This document shows positions 21,549-33,802 of a stretch of DNA of 64,000 nt, in pieces. Every line of letters starts with the position of its first letter. The first letter of the stretch is position 1. Source of the stretch: Ascidia mentula (taxonomy: Eukaryota > Chordata > Ascidiacea > Phlebobranchia > Ascidiidae); NCBI GenBank assembly GCA_947561715.1, contig OX387198.1, positions 12,772,001 to 12,836,000 of the forward strand. Reading direction: 5' to 3'. A program made the translations under genes and the position numbers. The notes below the pieces were generated by a model. The model was given only the letters and a program-made list of their open reading frames with translations. It ran no database searches and was not told the origin of the DNA.

Positions 21549-23367
21549 TAACCATGCCTGTTATTTGTAGACGTTATTGACGAGTATTTTAATCGATGTA
21601 AGGTTTAGCAGGATCTGAACAGTCGCATTGGAACGCGTCAGACTCAGCGATTAGCGTTAAATGCAACAATTTACAAAAATATAGAAAACCTATTACATTA
21701 CTTACAAACACGGATAGAAATGATTTTATTGCTTAATACCTCTTTATATTGTGTACATTAAAAACATTTTGATCTAAGATTATGTGTAAATCCAAACCGC
21801 TAACTTACGTTGTTTTCCTGGACTTATCATGCATGGTGTAAGATCTGCAGCTGTTATGGAAATGTAACAAATAAATACCAAATTCCTGTGACGTCACTAC
21901 AATGTCTGGCATATTCAAAAACATTTTAAACGTGTGAGTGGACATATGTGGCCTGTATCATGTTAGCTAACGAAATTAATCGCTTGTGGGATACTGTAGC
22001 ACCACGCACGTTTCCCAACTTAATTCTTCACATATTTGGAACACAGACGGACCGAAGGCTGTAGACGGATTTGGGCTTTCCAGAATAACTCGCACAGTGT
22101 TCTTTTTTTCATTGTAACTTGTTAAACACCTGTACGCACATTTCTCTGTCGATTCTCTGTTATTCACACTGCCACCCAACTAGTCTCGGATACTTTAAGA
22201 TAATGACGCGCACCTAAAGTTACTCGCTTAGTCACTAACGTGCTTGGGACAATTTAAAGTTACGCCACCTGATTTTGCAAACGTGTGTTTCAATTAATAA
22301 ATAAGCCTGCTATTGTTCTCGCCATCGCGCTGTTACGTACGCACGTTCTTTTGGCAGTTAATTGACTGTAATTCAGTCACTTGGTATAATCTAGTTAAAC
22401 GCGCTTGGAACGATTTAAAGTTACGCCACCTGTTTTTGCAAACGTGTTTTTCAATTCATAAATAAGTCTGCTCTCGGAGTCGAATTTAGCATCAACAGCA
22501 AGAACACGCAAACAGACTTAGCCTCAACACAGCAGCAGCCGGCCGAAATGAATTGGTACGCTGCAATACTTTGAAAAACCGACCTTTGAGAAAAAAAATT
22601 CGACTACAATTTTGTTTTTTGTTGAAACAAAAGTGGGCTGTAAGTTCACTGGAGCCAAGTTGTATCAAAGCACCTTCAAATCGTAGTGAAATCAAAACCA
22701 TTGTCTTTTGGAAAAACGGTTTACAATTTAAATACAGAAAAAAATGTGTAATGGGCGCGGCAATTGCAATTGATGCCCACAAATTTAATGAATCCTAAGT
22801 AATAGGTATAGAAGTGTTTGTCATGCAATGTAAAGTCACGATTACAATCGCACAAGACAGTTTCAGTTTAGATACAAGGATTCGTCGAATTGGTGGGCGT
22901 TTCCAATTAGTTGCAATTAGCACGCCCACATACGTTCCAAACGTTTGTATTGGGTTTCCTATATAGCGTCTCACGCTCCTTTAACAAAGCCCTCCAACAA
23001 GAATGCAAAGTCATTTAATGAAACATTTATTCAGTAATGTTTTGAATATTTAATTTAGGTTCACAGCATGAAATACGTTTTTGTAATGCCTAATTCAAAC
23101 AATTTAATTTGTTTAAAAATCCAATGGGAATAAAAATTAATCATACAAATGCAAAAAAATCTAACTCCACTTGCAATTTATTGCATTATGAAGTAGGTAT
23201 CAAGTTTGTGTACATCATATTAGGTGCAAAGTGGTTACACATGTGGAGATTTGCATCTTTAGTTTGGTATATACATATTTTAAATGAGATACATACAAGA
23301 AAACACTGGACAAAGTAGGAAAACACATCAACCATTGCACAAACTCTTCAAACACTTTGGTTAAAAC
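21549..23367. other. 3' flank of CHAC2 copy 2
   Basis: No coding exon supported. Paralogous to 17.2-19.0 kb. It contains inverted GTGGGCG/CGCCCAC repeats (see 22745-22935). Confidence 0.55.
22745..22935. repeat. Inverted repeat pair with GTGGGCGT/ACGCCCAC hairpins
   Basis: 22745-22800 (GGGCGCGGCAATTGCAATTG then GCCCAC and GAATCC) recurs inverted at 22873-22935, which itself folds as GTGGGCGT ... ACGCCCAC. The second arm lies in about 137 bp absent from the paralogous site in unit 1, so it was inserted or copied there after the duplication. Confidence 0.45.
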
Positions 23368-24244
23368 TTACATTTTCACAGTAACCTGGTTTAACACGAG
23401 TTTCTCAAGGTTAAAAAGATGAACATCATTATCCTCAGGTATATTTTCACGAACATATTTTGCCAAATTAAGTAAATACTCAGTATTTTTACCACTAGGG
23501 CCTACTGAAGAAACTATCACTTCTGCTATTTCCTGATCATCAGCAGGACCAGCATAGTTAGGATTGCCAGGGTTTCCAATGTAGAGCATCAACTCAAATG
23601 GAGATGTGTTATGATCTCGTGGGTGGAATGTAACAGTGACTGCAGAATATCCACCCTTCTCTCTGTAATCTAAGTGGTTTCTCACATTGTTGACTTGGTC
23701 TTCTGGTATCTTGTAAGCCACACCCCACACTATGGAGTTTGCATCTGGTGTAAGGGTGACAACCCTTCCTGGCTGAAAACATATCATAATTACATAACTG
23801 TAAAAACAATCACATGCTTATACTACTTTTCTTTCAAGCACTCAATGATAGCGAACAATTATGCCATTTCACATAGCTTGTTTTTAGCCAATGTAAGTGT
23901 ATGGGCCAGTAGAAGTTTTAAAGCAACAATAAGCTATGGGTAAGTATTCACAAAAAAACAAACATTAACTTTTTACTGGGGTTTGACAATTTTTTCGGGA
24001 AATGTGCGTTGTGTAGTTTGCACCCTTCTTTACAAGGTAGAGAGCTAAATACAATGTGACTAAAAAATCACAAAGTCTACATCCAGTCTATACCTAAGTA
24101 CATTATTACCTTTCCGGGTATGCCTCTGTGATCAGTGCTGTGTTGCCAGAATCGTCTTTTGTACCCCTTTATGTAACCAATCACCTGGTGTTCATATGGA
24201 AAGTCAGTTTTCCACATGAGTGAACCATACCCAAACACCCACAT
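23368..24244 (-). CDS. CHAC2: Glutathione-specific gamma-glutamylcyclotransferase 2, copy 2
   Basis: Paralog of the gene at 19028-19893; exons 24110-24244 and 23368-23772, 179 residues. Exon 1 encodes the same 45 residues as copy 1. It keeps the family-standard YREKGGY around the catalytic Glu, plus YGSL, HRGIPGKPGRVV and [15 protein letters not shown], so it is the better candidate for the conserved enzyme. Cytosolic glutathione breakdown is the expected role. Confidence 0.93.
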
Positions 24245-24903
24245 GCTGGATCAGTACTGAGTCAACAGTGTTATAAAAAAATATAAATAATGCACACGGT
24301 TGTTAACCGGGAGGTAAAGCTGCAAAAGAGCAACAGTATAGGCAAGCTGGGCCATGAAATAACATAGGAAAAACTGTTATAGTCATACCAAAGTAACTTA
24401 GCGCGCGACAAAGCTTTCTGACAAAGCTGAAGAAACCTGCCGTCTTTTAACTGTCCAATCTCCATAGCAACACCAATCTGTCCCTTTTTTGTCATACGTT
24501 GCTTCATGGTTTTGATTTTTGCGTAATGACAGAATGCACAAAACAGCTGAGATGACGGTGCACATTTCTTACCTTTGGAATGACACAGCATAAACAACGC
24601 CGTCATCACTTCAATTTTCAAGTTTCCTGAGGGAAAGTTCCAAATCTATTTCAAACCAAATGGTTAGAGAAAAGCACGAAAACACAAATGATTTTTTCGT
24701 GACCATCGGCACTTTCAAAAATTAGGTTATGGTGCTCACTTTACAGACCCATTGTTTACTAAAAAAATGGTAGCTTTATTGAAGGTTGTGTGTTTGCATC
24801 ATATCCCTTCGCAACCACAACGACATACCGAATGGCACTACGTAACCAACATACAAAGAGCCGAAATCGGCCCTATTCACGTCATAAACACGCTTACATT
24901 TTC

Positions 24904-25161
24904 GGAAAATACGACTACACCGGGTCACAAAGTTTTTTCCAAACTTAATCCACAAATAAGTATGTGTAAAACAGAAATCTGTGCGAATTTTAATGATTAG
25001 GCGTAAACAGACCCACTGCCTGTTATTTTTGTTTATAAATTTGAGTTCAAATACTACACGAAATCGTATCGTTAATATTCGTGCAGATTTCTATGTTACA
25101 CAGGCTTATATGTGGATCAAGTTCGGAAAAAACTTAGTGACCCGGTGTAAAAGTATCTTCC
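24904..25161. mobile_element. MITE with long terminal inverted repeats, Mutator-like
   Basis: 258 bp. The left end reads GGAAAATACGACTACACCGG; the inverted right end reads GGAAGATACTTTTACACCGG. The inverted repeats extend about 75 bp. It is flanked by the 9-bp direct repeat TACATTTTC (24895-24903 and 25162-25170). The paralogous site in unit 1 (about 20550-20570) has a single TACATTTTC and no insert. GG..CC ends and a 9-bp target duplication fit the Mutator superfamily. No transposase is present. Confidence 0.85.
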
Positions 25162-25315
25162 TACATTTTCATGATCACTAAGATAGCATGGTTACGTTGT
25201 TGTGATGATTAATGTTCTAATAAATCAGTTACTTTCTTCTGCCATCCATATGCTTCTACAGAGATAAAATCATAACAAATTCTAAAGAACCAATGAGCCA
25301 ATAACGATCAGTGAA

Positions 25316-25353
25316 CTGCAGAGTTATGCACACTGCTTTTCATCAGTGCAGCT
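25316..25353 (-). ncRNA. Decayed hammerhead copy, relative of the minisatellite
   Basis: Minus strand: AGCTGCA, CTGATGA, then AAAGCAGTGTGCATAACT and CTGCAG. It keeps the stem I strand and catalytic core but has lost stem II and part of GAAA. It lies at the position paralogous to the start of the minisatellite; both follow GATCAGTGAACTGCAGAG on the plus strand. Confidence 0.7.
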
Positions 25354-25460
25354 GATGGTGACTGACGCGTTTGGTACCTAACGGATGGACTGCAAAGTCA
25401 CTAAAAAGTGGAATATTATCTGTCTGCTTAATTAGCCGACAAGACCTTCGTCAGTAACCG

Positions 25461-25511
25461 GCTGCGCTGATTAGACCTAATGGCCCTAAACAGAGTGTAA
25501 CTGTCTGCAAC
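25461..25511 (+). ncRNA. Degenerate type I hammerhead plus partial second unit
   Basis: GCTGCG, CTGATTAG (core with one change), ACCTAATGGCCC, TAAAC in place of GAAAC, stem III ACAG-AGTGTAA-CTGT, GTC, TGCAAC. The preceding CAGTAACCG resembles the CAGTCACC flank seen before the other copies. After it, 25506-25527 continues TGCAACTCACAGGTCGTAAG, like the start of a core-less second unit. Confidence 0.55.
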
Positions 25512-27108
25512 TCACAGGTCGTAAGCTCCTTTTGTCAACGCAAGTATTAATCATACATGTCCCAATTTTTTGTCGTCGGCAACGTGTCTGATGTCACGCA
25601 TATTGTTTTGGTGTTTCCGACAGTTTTCTGTGTTGCAACTTATACGCGACTGACTACAGAATCGTTGAATTTGGTCAGAGTTTCGACGCACAGGCCCTGA
25701 ATTTTGTGTATGTTTCCGAACTTCTTTTCACAACACAATTTTACAGTTGGTACGCCTGCGGTATATTCTTTGTGGTCATGAAAAGGAATTGTTCTTTTCT
25801 AAATAGCTTCGACATACATAAATGCCATTTATCCCCAAATGGGAAACAACTTGTCCAAACATTTATTCAAATAAGAGCATCTGCCTTATTCAATAACAAC
25901 TCCTACACTTACCTACAGCCGAAAACCAACAGCCAACAGACCAAGCAAAAAAGCGGTCGCACGTTCGCCTGTGTATGCACAATACAATATGACGTAGCAA
26001 TACAAAAACAGGATGCAAGAAGTCGGAACTTTCACGATCAGAAACAAAAAAGCACACAAGCATTTAACTAGGGCAAATCAGAAGCAAAACATTGGGTGAT
26101 GTTTATGGTGAATTGCAAGCATTGGTTTTAGCTTGTCTTCAGTGGTCATGTTGAGTGTGTTGCATTTGAAAATGCCAAATTATTCTTATTGTAAACATTG
26201 CACGAACTTGGGGCTTACAGTCAAGTTCGGTATTTTTTGTGGTAAACAACTGGAAAGTCATGACGATAAAGGTTGAACCGTAACAAAGGCAAAATAGTAT
26301 AGGTCAGGAAAATAAACGTGCGTTAACGTTTGCCCCACGAATAACAAAAAGCAGAGTTCTGAAATTGGCACTGTTCCATGAAATTGACAAACTTTTTCAA
26401 AACGTATGCTACCAGCATCTAACCAAAGTACAAAACGCGGATTGGAAATTTGACACTTGCGCTATTCACGCTTGGCGACTTCGCACACCAAAGGCATTCT
26501 TATTTTTTAGCAGCATGCAAGCAACAGTTACGGTCATCTGTAATATATCACAGAAAGCAGTCGACGCAAAGCATTTCCTTAAAAGAGCGTAGGACTTTGG
26601 ACACTTGGTGGCACCAACGATCCAGTTATCACAACGCAATTGGTACTATGTAATTTCCGTTTCATCGAGTAAAATCACAGCGCGCAAGACTTACCGGGGG
26701 TAAAAACTTGTGAAAAAAGTGCAATTGCCTTCGAGAGGGAGGGTGTTTCTGGGAGAGCAAGAAGTGCATGCTGCTAGGAGACGTGGATGAAGCGACGAAC
26801 AGGCGGAACAATGTGTAAAGGTAAACGTTGTGAACAGGTATGAAAGGATAGTCGGCTTTAGGATACCTCCCGGAGTTCTAAAAAACGTGGATACAGCAGA
26901 ACATATAGTGGTAAAGGGTGCGGGGCGGGGAAGTACCATAGGCGGAACAGGATGGAAAACGAAACGTACGAGAAGGCAGTAAAAAATTTAACAAAAAATA
27001 GTCCCGTGAGGACCGCGGGCACCAGACGTAGTTTAAGGTAACTCACGTCGCGTTCAAATTCACGTACAGAGAAAATAGCACCCGATCTGGATTTGGCGCC
27101 AACGACGT

Positions 27109-30100
27109 TCAATTGTTCACCATGCTAAGAGCGCAGTGCGCCCCCGAGGACATTGTTACGTCATTGTGGGGGTAGTGCTGAAGTCGGGCGGACGATGACG
27201 TCGCGCTTGATGACGTGGGCGAATTGTTTAAAGGGTAACTGTCGCGAAGTCGGCCGTTGTCCAGGGGCGAATGTCCATCAGCTTTTGCTGCGTCGATTTC
27301 CTCTGCACACATAATGTTTTGTTTGAAATGTGCTTTGAGAGAAAGGGGATTACGAGTTATGACGTTGTTGTTACTAACAATACAAATAATGCGGAATCTG
27401 GGAACTTGCGAATTGTGAAAACACGCAGTTACTTCTTTTATTGTCATAAAATTGCTTAGCGACGAGCAATTTAGTGTCGGAAAAGCGAAAACTGTTATAA
27501 CAGTTTCGTTAAACTGCAAACAGTATGCTATGTTACAACAACTAAAAGCACGCCTTTTTGGTCAACGTAAACACAACAATTTACAGCCTTCGTAAGTGAC
27601 GTCTTGTTGACATACGTTTTAAAGGTACTGAACATTACCTTCATCACCATTCGTTGGCCCGTTTGATGTCGAGGATATAGAGTTTGGCCAGAAGCGGTCT
27701 GTTGGCCGGTTGTTTTGAGGTTTTGCCTTTTTCGTTTTAGCAGTTGCAGACGAGGAGGTTGCCTCTGGGTTGCTCGCATCGAGCATTGGCTGAAGGATCC
27801 TCCTTCGAGCGTTGATAAACCTACGACAAAAATATATGAAGTGTATGCTGCACAAATTCGGGTATTTGAACTTGTTGGGTATTGAACTTGTTGGGTATTT
27901 GAATTTGTTGGGTATTGAACTTGTTGGGTATTTGGGTATTGAACTTGTTGGGTATTTGAACTTGTTGGGTATTTGAACTTGTTGGGTATTGAACTTGTTG
28001 GGTATTGAACTTGTTGGGTATTGAACTTGTTGGGTATTGAACTTGTTGGGTATTGAACTTTGTTACATATTTAATCCTTATTAAAGGATGGTGTATTTAC
28101 CGAAGTTAACTAGTGTGGCATTTATTCAGCCTAATTGCATCATTTCACACACAAACAATTTGCCTTAAAACCCTGGTCATTAATGTCACATAGAATTTTA
28201 TCTATTGGTAAAGTTTCTTTTTCAAACCTCAATTAGAGTGACAGTTTTTTGATCGGAATATATGTGCGTCATGTAGTGAACAGTTTTTTACAACCACAGC
28301 TAAATATGTCTTTTACCAGTTATTAACTTGAAGGAGGGTTAGGTTGGTTTGTGTAGCAAGTGTTCTCTTTTCATCTTCTGTGGGATACGGATGCTGGAAA
28401 ATAATATTGCCAGATGTTAAAAACAAAAAATCAAGCGAAGCTTAACATCAGATTTATTTAAGGGAACACTGTATGAAGTCAATTTGTACAAATACGTTAA
28501 TATGACAGTGTTCTAGACCAGTGCTTCCTAACCAGTGGGTGGCGACCCATTGGTTGGTCGCGAAGCTATTTCAGGTGGGTCACGAAGCATTTCTAAATGT
28601 TCACATTAATAGTAAACCGCATGTGTATACATTGTTTCTTTTCTCATTAAATTGTTTTTTATTCGTTTGGTCACATCTCATTGTGGGTCGCACAATAAAA
28701 CTTGCATTAAAAGTCGGTCGTGAACTGAAAAAGGTTGGGAAGCACTGTTCTAGAATCTAGACCTCTGCCATAAACAGGAAGCATAAGAAAGCAACTTTTT
28801 ATGACTTTAAAAGAAATGTTTATCATAAAGAACATACACCATTGCTGTTGGACTACAATGTAGAAACAAATAAACATACCACAATGTGTGAAAACAGCCA
28901 AGATCTTAAGATCTGTGTTGCTTGTTTAGGTAGGACACCCCGCTTTGTTTTGCGACCATTCGCGTCATCGTGTCCATTACTTGAGGCAAGGTGTTGTTGG
29001 TGGTGATGGTAAAGATGCTGGGAAGTCATATTGTGCATATGCTGCAACAAATTAAGTGGATAAAATGTAAATTATTAATACACGACAAAGCAACACAGAA
29101 AAACATTTTTAAATTTATAACCATTTAAAAATGATTCCCTATATAATTCAAGTCCGCTACTGCCTGCATACACACACAAAAAGGTTTGCCATTATCACAG
29201 ATCTGTAAGTTGTGAACAAAACAAAAAGAACAGTCCTTAGTTTTGACAGAAAAAAATCTGTTTTTTGCGACAAATGCTTTGTTGTAGTCTACCGAAACAT
29301 TTGCAAGTTAATAGTCACTTACTTGTGATGGAGGAGAGGAAACCCCGACTTGTGAGAGGGGAGTTGATCCATCAATGCCATTTTCACCAGGATGTAGCAT
29401 TTGTGCATCTCCAGGTAAATTTTGTTGATACATGCCTTCATGAAAAAATAATTAATATTGTGATGATCTATCTTGAAATTATTTTTGATCAAAACTATTT
29501 TTGAACTATTATATGCAGCTGTAAAGGATATGAGTGAGTATTATTTTGACCAGAACACAGAAAAAAACTGTTTTTTATTGCTTAGTTGTTTCCTAAACTT
29601 AAAGTAAAAACTTCTTTCATTCAATGACGAGTTAAACCACACTTATAAAATAAATTTTAATTGTTAGAAAACACAGACCTTGTGCTACTATTTCACCTTG
29701 TTGATTGACAGTTACATTCGCATTCGGCGTATTAGCCATACACTGAGCATTCTACAAAGAAAATAAAATTTATGTTAACATTAAACTATACCACAGCTAA
29801 GATAATGTCATTCGATCACTTACAGCACCATGTAGCAATGCATGCTGAGAGGGCATGTCTGCAAATGGACCCATGTCTGAACGAAGTAAATTCTCGCTAT
29901 GCATTTTTCCTTTCAAGCAGGTGATGTACCTTCACAAATAAGAACACAATAAGCATAAGAAAAGCAGTTGTTGGAATGCAGTTTGTTTGAAAATCATTAA
30001 CAACACATTTTGTTTAAACTGTGAACAAACACAACCTTAACAACACACAATGACATAAAAACATATTAAAAACCGCAAAAAATTCTATGCAATTAACAAA

Positions 30101-31430
30101 TTACTGATTGTTTTGTTTATCAGGCACTAGTTTCACTGGCTACAAACACTAACCAATCTATTTAGTAATTAAACAAAAGCATGTTTAAAGTGAAAACAAT
30201 AGTCCTGAAAAACAAAACACAAAAGTTCAATGGATCATGTCATATACATAGATAAAACACAACAATATCATGTAAATCATACAACTACTTGTGTATAAAC
30301 ACAGGTGTGTCAACCTTTTACCTGTGGCAAAAATCTTTACACAGTTCATTGACCTTTTCCAACTCCAACAGGTGTATTCTCAAAACTTGAATTGCTTTAA
30401 TCATCTGTAAGAATGTAATTGAGGCTACGGTAATTGTTGTTTAAACATAAGTTGTTTGTGCACAGCCGGAAAAAGTGCTTTAGGCTATTTGGAAAATATT
30501 TTGAAAGAATAATTGCAGGTTATTTTTCCATTACCAGCCACTGCAATTAACAGCTTAAAGCTTCTGTTGCACATTTTCATGCTAATTTCATGCTTGCATT
30601 CTTGAGGCTAACCCATTTTCAAGGTCAAAATAGATCTTGCATTATTTATAACTTGTAATCGTCATAATAAAGCTTTCGACAAAATTTGTGTGAAGAATAA
30701 ATTTAAAAAAAAAAATATTTTATCGATGAATCTACACACCAGGTTGTCTATTTCTGGATTGTCAATGAAAATAGAATTCATCAGAGTTTCATGTCTCCTC
30801 ACAAACTCTTGTATTTCGTCATCGTAAGTAGTTGACGACGGTGTTTCCTCTCCTCTAGTTGCTTTCTCACACTTGTCAAACAGAAGCTCCAGCAATGCAA
30901 ACAGGGGATGGCTGCCCAAACAAAAAACATTCATTTAATTTCGGAATTGACTAACGTAACATTTCATATGTGGTATCCAGAAACATATGTATATATGTGT
31001 TCATTTGCCACAAATAATCACACTTATTTTTAACCCCATAATATAAAACTAAAATCAACTAAAACATATAAAATACTGCAATCTTGCCAATCATGCCATT
31101 GCATTAAACATTACCGCGATATAAAATACTGTAGTGACTTGTAAAACTTTAAGACAAGGTAAATGTCAATGCAATTGACTTAAATAAAAGTGTATATACT
31201 TTATTCCCATTACTTTTAACCTTTTTATAAGTTGTTTTTCTTGTTCTATTTGTACTGTGTCTTCTCCACAGTTTTTCGGCACTGAAACGCCTTCACTTGA
31301 CACTGTCACATCCTACACAAAACTTGTCAAGTTACAAACAGATATTTTGGCCAAAGAATATATTTTTATTTTATCTAATAACATGTTGACATACCTGAGA
31401 CTGGCCATCACCATATGCATGTTGTGCCAT
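27109..31430 (-). CDS. PKNOX: PKNOX/Prep TALE homeobox transcription factor
   Basis: Nuclear TALE homeodomain protein that pairs with PBX. Coding exons in gene order: 31395-31430, 31221-31312, 30740-30911, 30322-30404, 29824-29929, 29679-29751, 29323-29435, 28880-29041, 28317-28393, 27639-27820, 27109-27302; 429 residues, human PKNOX1 436. The start [12 protein letters not shown] resembles vertebrate Prep. The PBX-interaction region begins [15 protein letters not shown] (about 44) and continues with [20 protein letters not shown] and [15 protein letters not shown]. The homeodomain (about 254-316) has [10 protein letters not shown], the TALE loop HPYPTEDEK and the recognition helix WFINARRR, split after WF's first two bases by an intron. 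Features fit PKNOX rather than MEIS. The C-terminus is Ser/Thr-rich, ending SMVNN. A 5' non-coding exon is likely, since an acceptor lies just upstream of the ATG. Confidence 0.95.
27860..28060. repeat. 16/17-bp tandem repeat in a PKNOX intron
   Basis: About 12 units of TTGTTGGGTATTGAAC, with a 17-bp variant carrying an extra T. Lies in the intron that splits the homeodomain recognition helix. Confidence 0.9.
28519..28747. mobile_element. hAT-type MITE (229 bp)
   Basis: Ends CAGTGCTTCCTAACC and GGTTGGGAAGCACTG, inverted repeats of the hAT type, flanked by TTCTAGAC/TTCTAGAA (7 of 8 target bases shared). Inside the PKNOX intron before the homeodomain-loop exon. No transposase. Confidence 0.85.
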
Positions 31431-33802
31431 CACTTTACTATCTCTGAAACACAGATATCACTAAACAGAAATGCCTTCCTATTTTAACCGCCATGCCACA
31501 TTGCCCAACCTGTGTAAACACCAAGAGCAAAACAAATTCTTTTTTAATTCAATGTTTATAGTCAATTGCAGTCCATATAGGGACATTTCATACTTAGACA
31601 AGAACATTGAACCAATCAATCTTCAAACAAAACAAAGAATTCAATTCAGTAACATAAAGCTTTGATTGGTGGCACAAAAGATACAGCATTCGCGGAAGCA
31701 TTACTACAAAGCATACATAATATATACTCATTTGAATTCAAAGCATTTTATGAATGAAGACCATCACACGTACTGTGGCAACAAACAAAAATGTGAATCA
31801 TAATCAGCATCCTATATTTTCAGGAAGAGTTGCATCCTTCTATTTTAACAGAAGCAGACCAACAGTTCTTAATCAACCATTTCCTAACATATTTACTTTA
31901 TGTTTACTATAGTTTTATAACCCTGACATCAACAACTATGCACCAGCAAACAATGTGCTTGGCATCAACCAAACACAACTTTTTGACAATCTGTTGTAAA
32001 GAAAATACACACACAGTTCACAGTTTCAACTATTCTTATCAGAAGGTGTTTAGACATATTTTGTTCCACTGGTTAACCCAAACATTACACATTCTACCTT
32101 ATGTATTAACATTGTTTGCTATGTGAAATTTTACAAATCCAGCTCACTTGCATTTACAACATTGTATACCAAGTTAGTTAAGGAAGACACAATGCATTGC
32201 CTAACCTAACTACCTACTTCTGTGAACGGATGTTCATAATAATTAACCTTCGTCAAACACATTAGCAACAATTACCAAATTAATCTGCAAGCCTCAGTAA
32301 GGTTCAGAATGCAGCAAATAATGATGTTTACCGTAGTACAAATATATGTATAAAGATTTTGCTCCATGCAATGCTAATTTACATGTACATTGAAGCTGAA
32401 CTTGGCCTCACGCTGAGTTAGTCAGCAAAAGCATGCAGCATCACATTAAACCAGCATGTAATTTGATAAAATGACAAAACAGTGCCACAGTTGATAAGAA
32501 AATGAAAAAAAAACTGTTCAAAAGCTGCAAAAGGGCCAACGTGCAGTCAGATGGCAAACCACTTCCTGCAAAACCAAGTCGCCTCATTTCTCTGCAAAAC
32601 GTCAATCTTCGTCACACTGAAAGCTCTAATGATGGCGGATTGACAACGTCAGGCGCACGTGATGTGTGCTGAGCCTGTGATTGGCGGTAATTCACGAGGA
32701 TCAATAAAGCGGAACGCCGCAGCATTGCAGAAATGAGTTCAACCATAAATTCAGCAGAAGCAAAAGACTTTTCGAGAGTGTGATCACTTTCTTATTTACG
32801 TAAACCATCAAAACTGCAATGAATGTCACGCTCGATTGACTTTTTCGTCAAGCTACAGCTAATAGTATTTTGCGTCACCCTGGCGCAAATGTGGACAAAG
32901 ATTTGAATTCGGTAGTCCGGTTTGTGACTAAAACGCTTCGTTTATTGTAGGATACTGTTTCGTTCCAAAACCTTAAAAAACTGTCACATTCTAAAGTGTG
33001 TTCCGAATATGTTTAATTGCAGTTATAGCCTAGAAATCTTGCAATGACCAGAAAACGCGGATTTGGGTTGTTTGCTGGTGGTCATTACACAATTTCATTT
33101 CGCATCATGTAAGCAAAAATGACCACCTGGACACTCATTAATCGATTGACATTCAGTACAACACAATTTGGTATACTTCTTGATTTAACTGATGAGTTCC
33201 GTAATCCTTTACGCTTATAATTGCTTGCTTTCGTACGCCGAGATGAATAACGATAAGATAACCTTTTTTTGCAGGCGATTATCTACTATTGTCAAAAGAA
33301 ATCTTGACACTGGAAACTAGTTGTGTCTATTTTGATGTAAATTGATGCTGTTATTTCGAATCGAACATTACGCCTAAATCGCAAAGATTTTTTAAGTTTA
33401 CCCATAGCTCTCATACAACTAGGCTAACTAAGCGGCAACAAAGAACATTTTACGAAAAACAAATTTGAATGTCGCCATTTTTATTTTTTGCGAGACGCAT
33501 TACAGGCATGTACAAGTAGTGAGACAAGCAAATGGCGGAATGAAAGGAGGAACACGAAAAGATGTACTTGAAATCGAATGGCAGAGCGCATTGTAAAGTG
33601 TATGTTTGCTAAAGGAAACCCTGCTTCAAAACTGCATTGGAAATAATTTATACAAAACTGTTTATATTAGGTGTGGCGGATAACGATACTTTCACAAAAC
33701 AGATTAAAGAGTTAATTTGCGGTGCACTCTAGAACTGAAAATAACAAATGCAATGTATATAGTGAACTCTAAACAGACTTGGAAAAGGTTTTCACAAAGG
33801 CG
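31431..33802. other. PKNOX upstream region and nephrin 3' flank
   Basis: 31431-31460 is the 5' UTR end of PKNOX. The open frames at 31471-31665 and 31830-32126 show no domain and are not called. 33.0-33.8 kb is the 3' flank of nephrin, with a minus-strand AATAAA near 33480. Confidence 0.5.
32580..32740 (-). promoter_or_regulatory. Candidate PKNOX promoter
   Basis: Locally GC-richer than its surroundings, with a minus-strand CCAAT (CGCCAATCAC near 32680) and a CACGTG-like site near 32657. Position about 1.2 kb upstream of the ATG fits a non-coding first exon. No transcript evidence. Confidence 0.3.

Larger units (their letters stand above)
21549..25320. repeat. CHAC2 tandem duplication, unit 2
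   Basis: Second unit, longer than unit 1 mainly because of a MITE at 24904-25161 and an insertion at about 22861-22997. It ends at the same GATCAGTGAACTGCAGAG as unit 1 and is followed by a single hammerhead-derived copy instead of an array. Confidence 0.8.
24245..27108. other. Gap between CHAC2 copy 2 and PKNOX
   Basis: Upstream flank of CHAC2 copy 2, the MITE and hammerhead remnants, and the 3' flank of minus-strand PKNOX. Open frames at 25706-26071 (+), 26691-26939 (-) and 26858-27112 (-) have no recognisable domain or splice support. Confidence 0.55.

Noticed and set aside
20711-21580. Three overlapping forward open frames of 246-289 codons in the minisatellite
   Set aside because: They arise because the 37-bp unit contains few stops and cycles through frames. 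All three frames give the same low-complexity peptide, and there is no start context or domain.
25675-25720. GTCGAAAC on the minus strand near 25684
   Set aside because: Resembles the hammerhead 3' core but no CTGATGA or stem I partner was found upstream.
25706-26071. 121-codon plus-strand frame
   Set aside because: Biased composition, no domain and no splice-supported partners.
33186-33215. CTGATGAG on the plus strand
   Set aside because: No following GAAAC or pairable stems; not a hammerhead.
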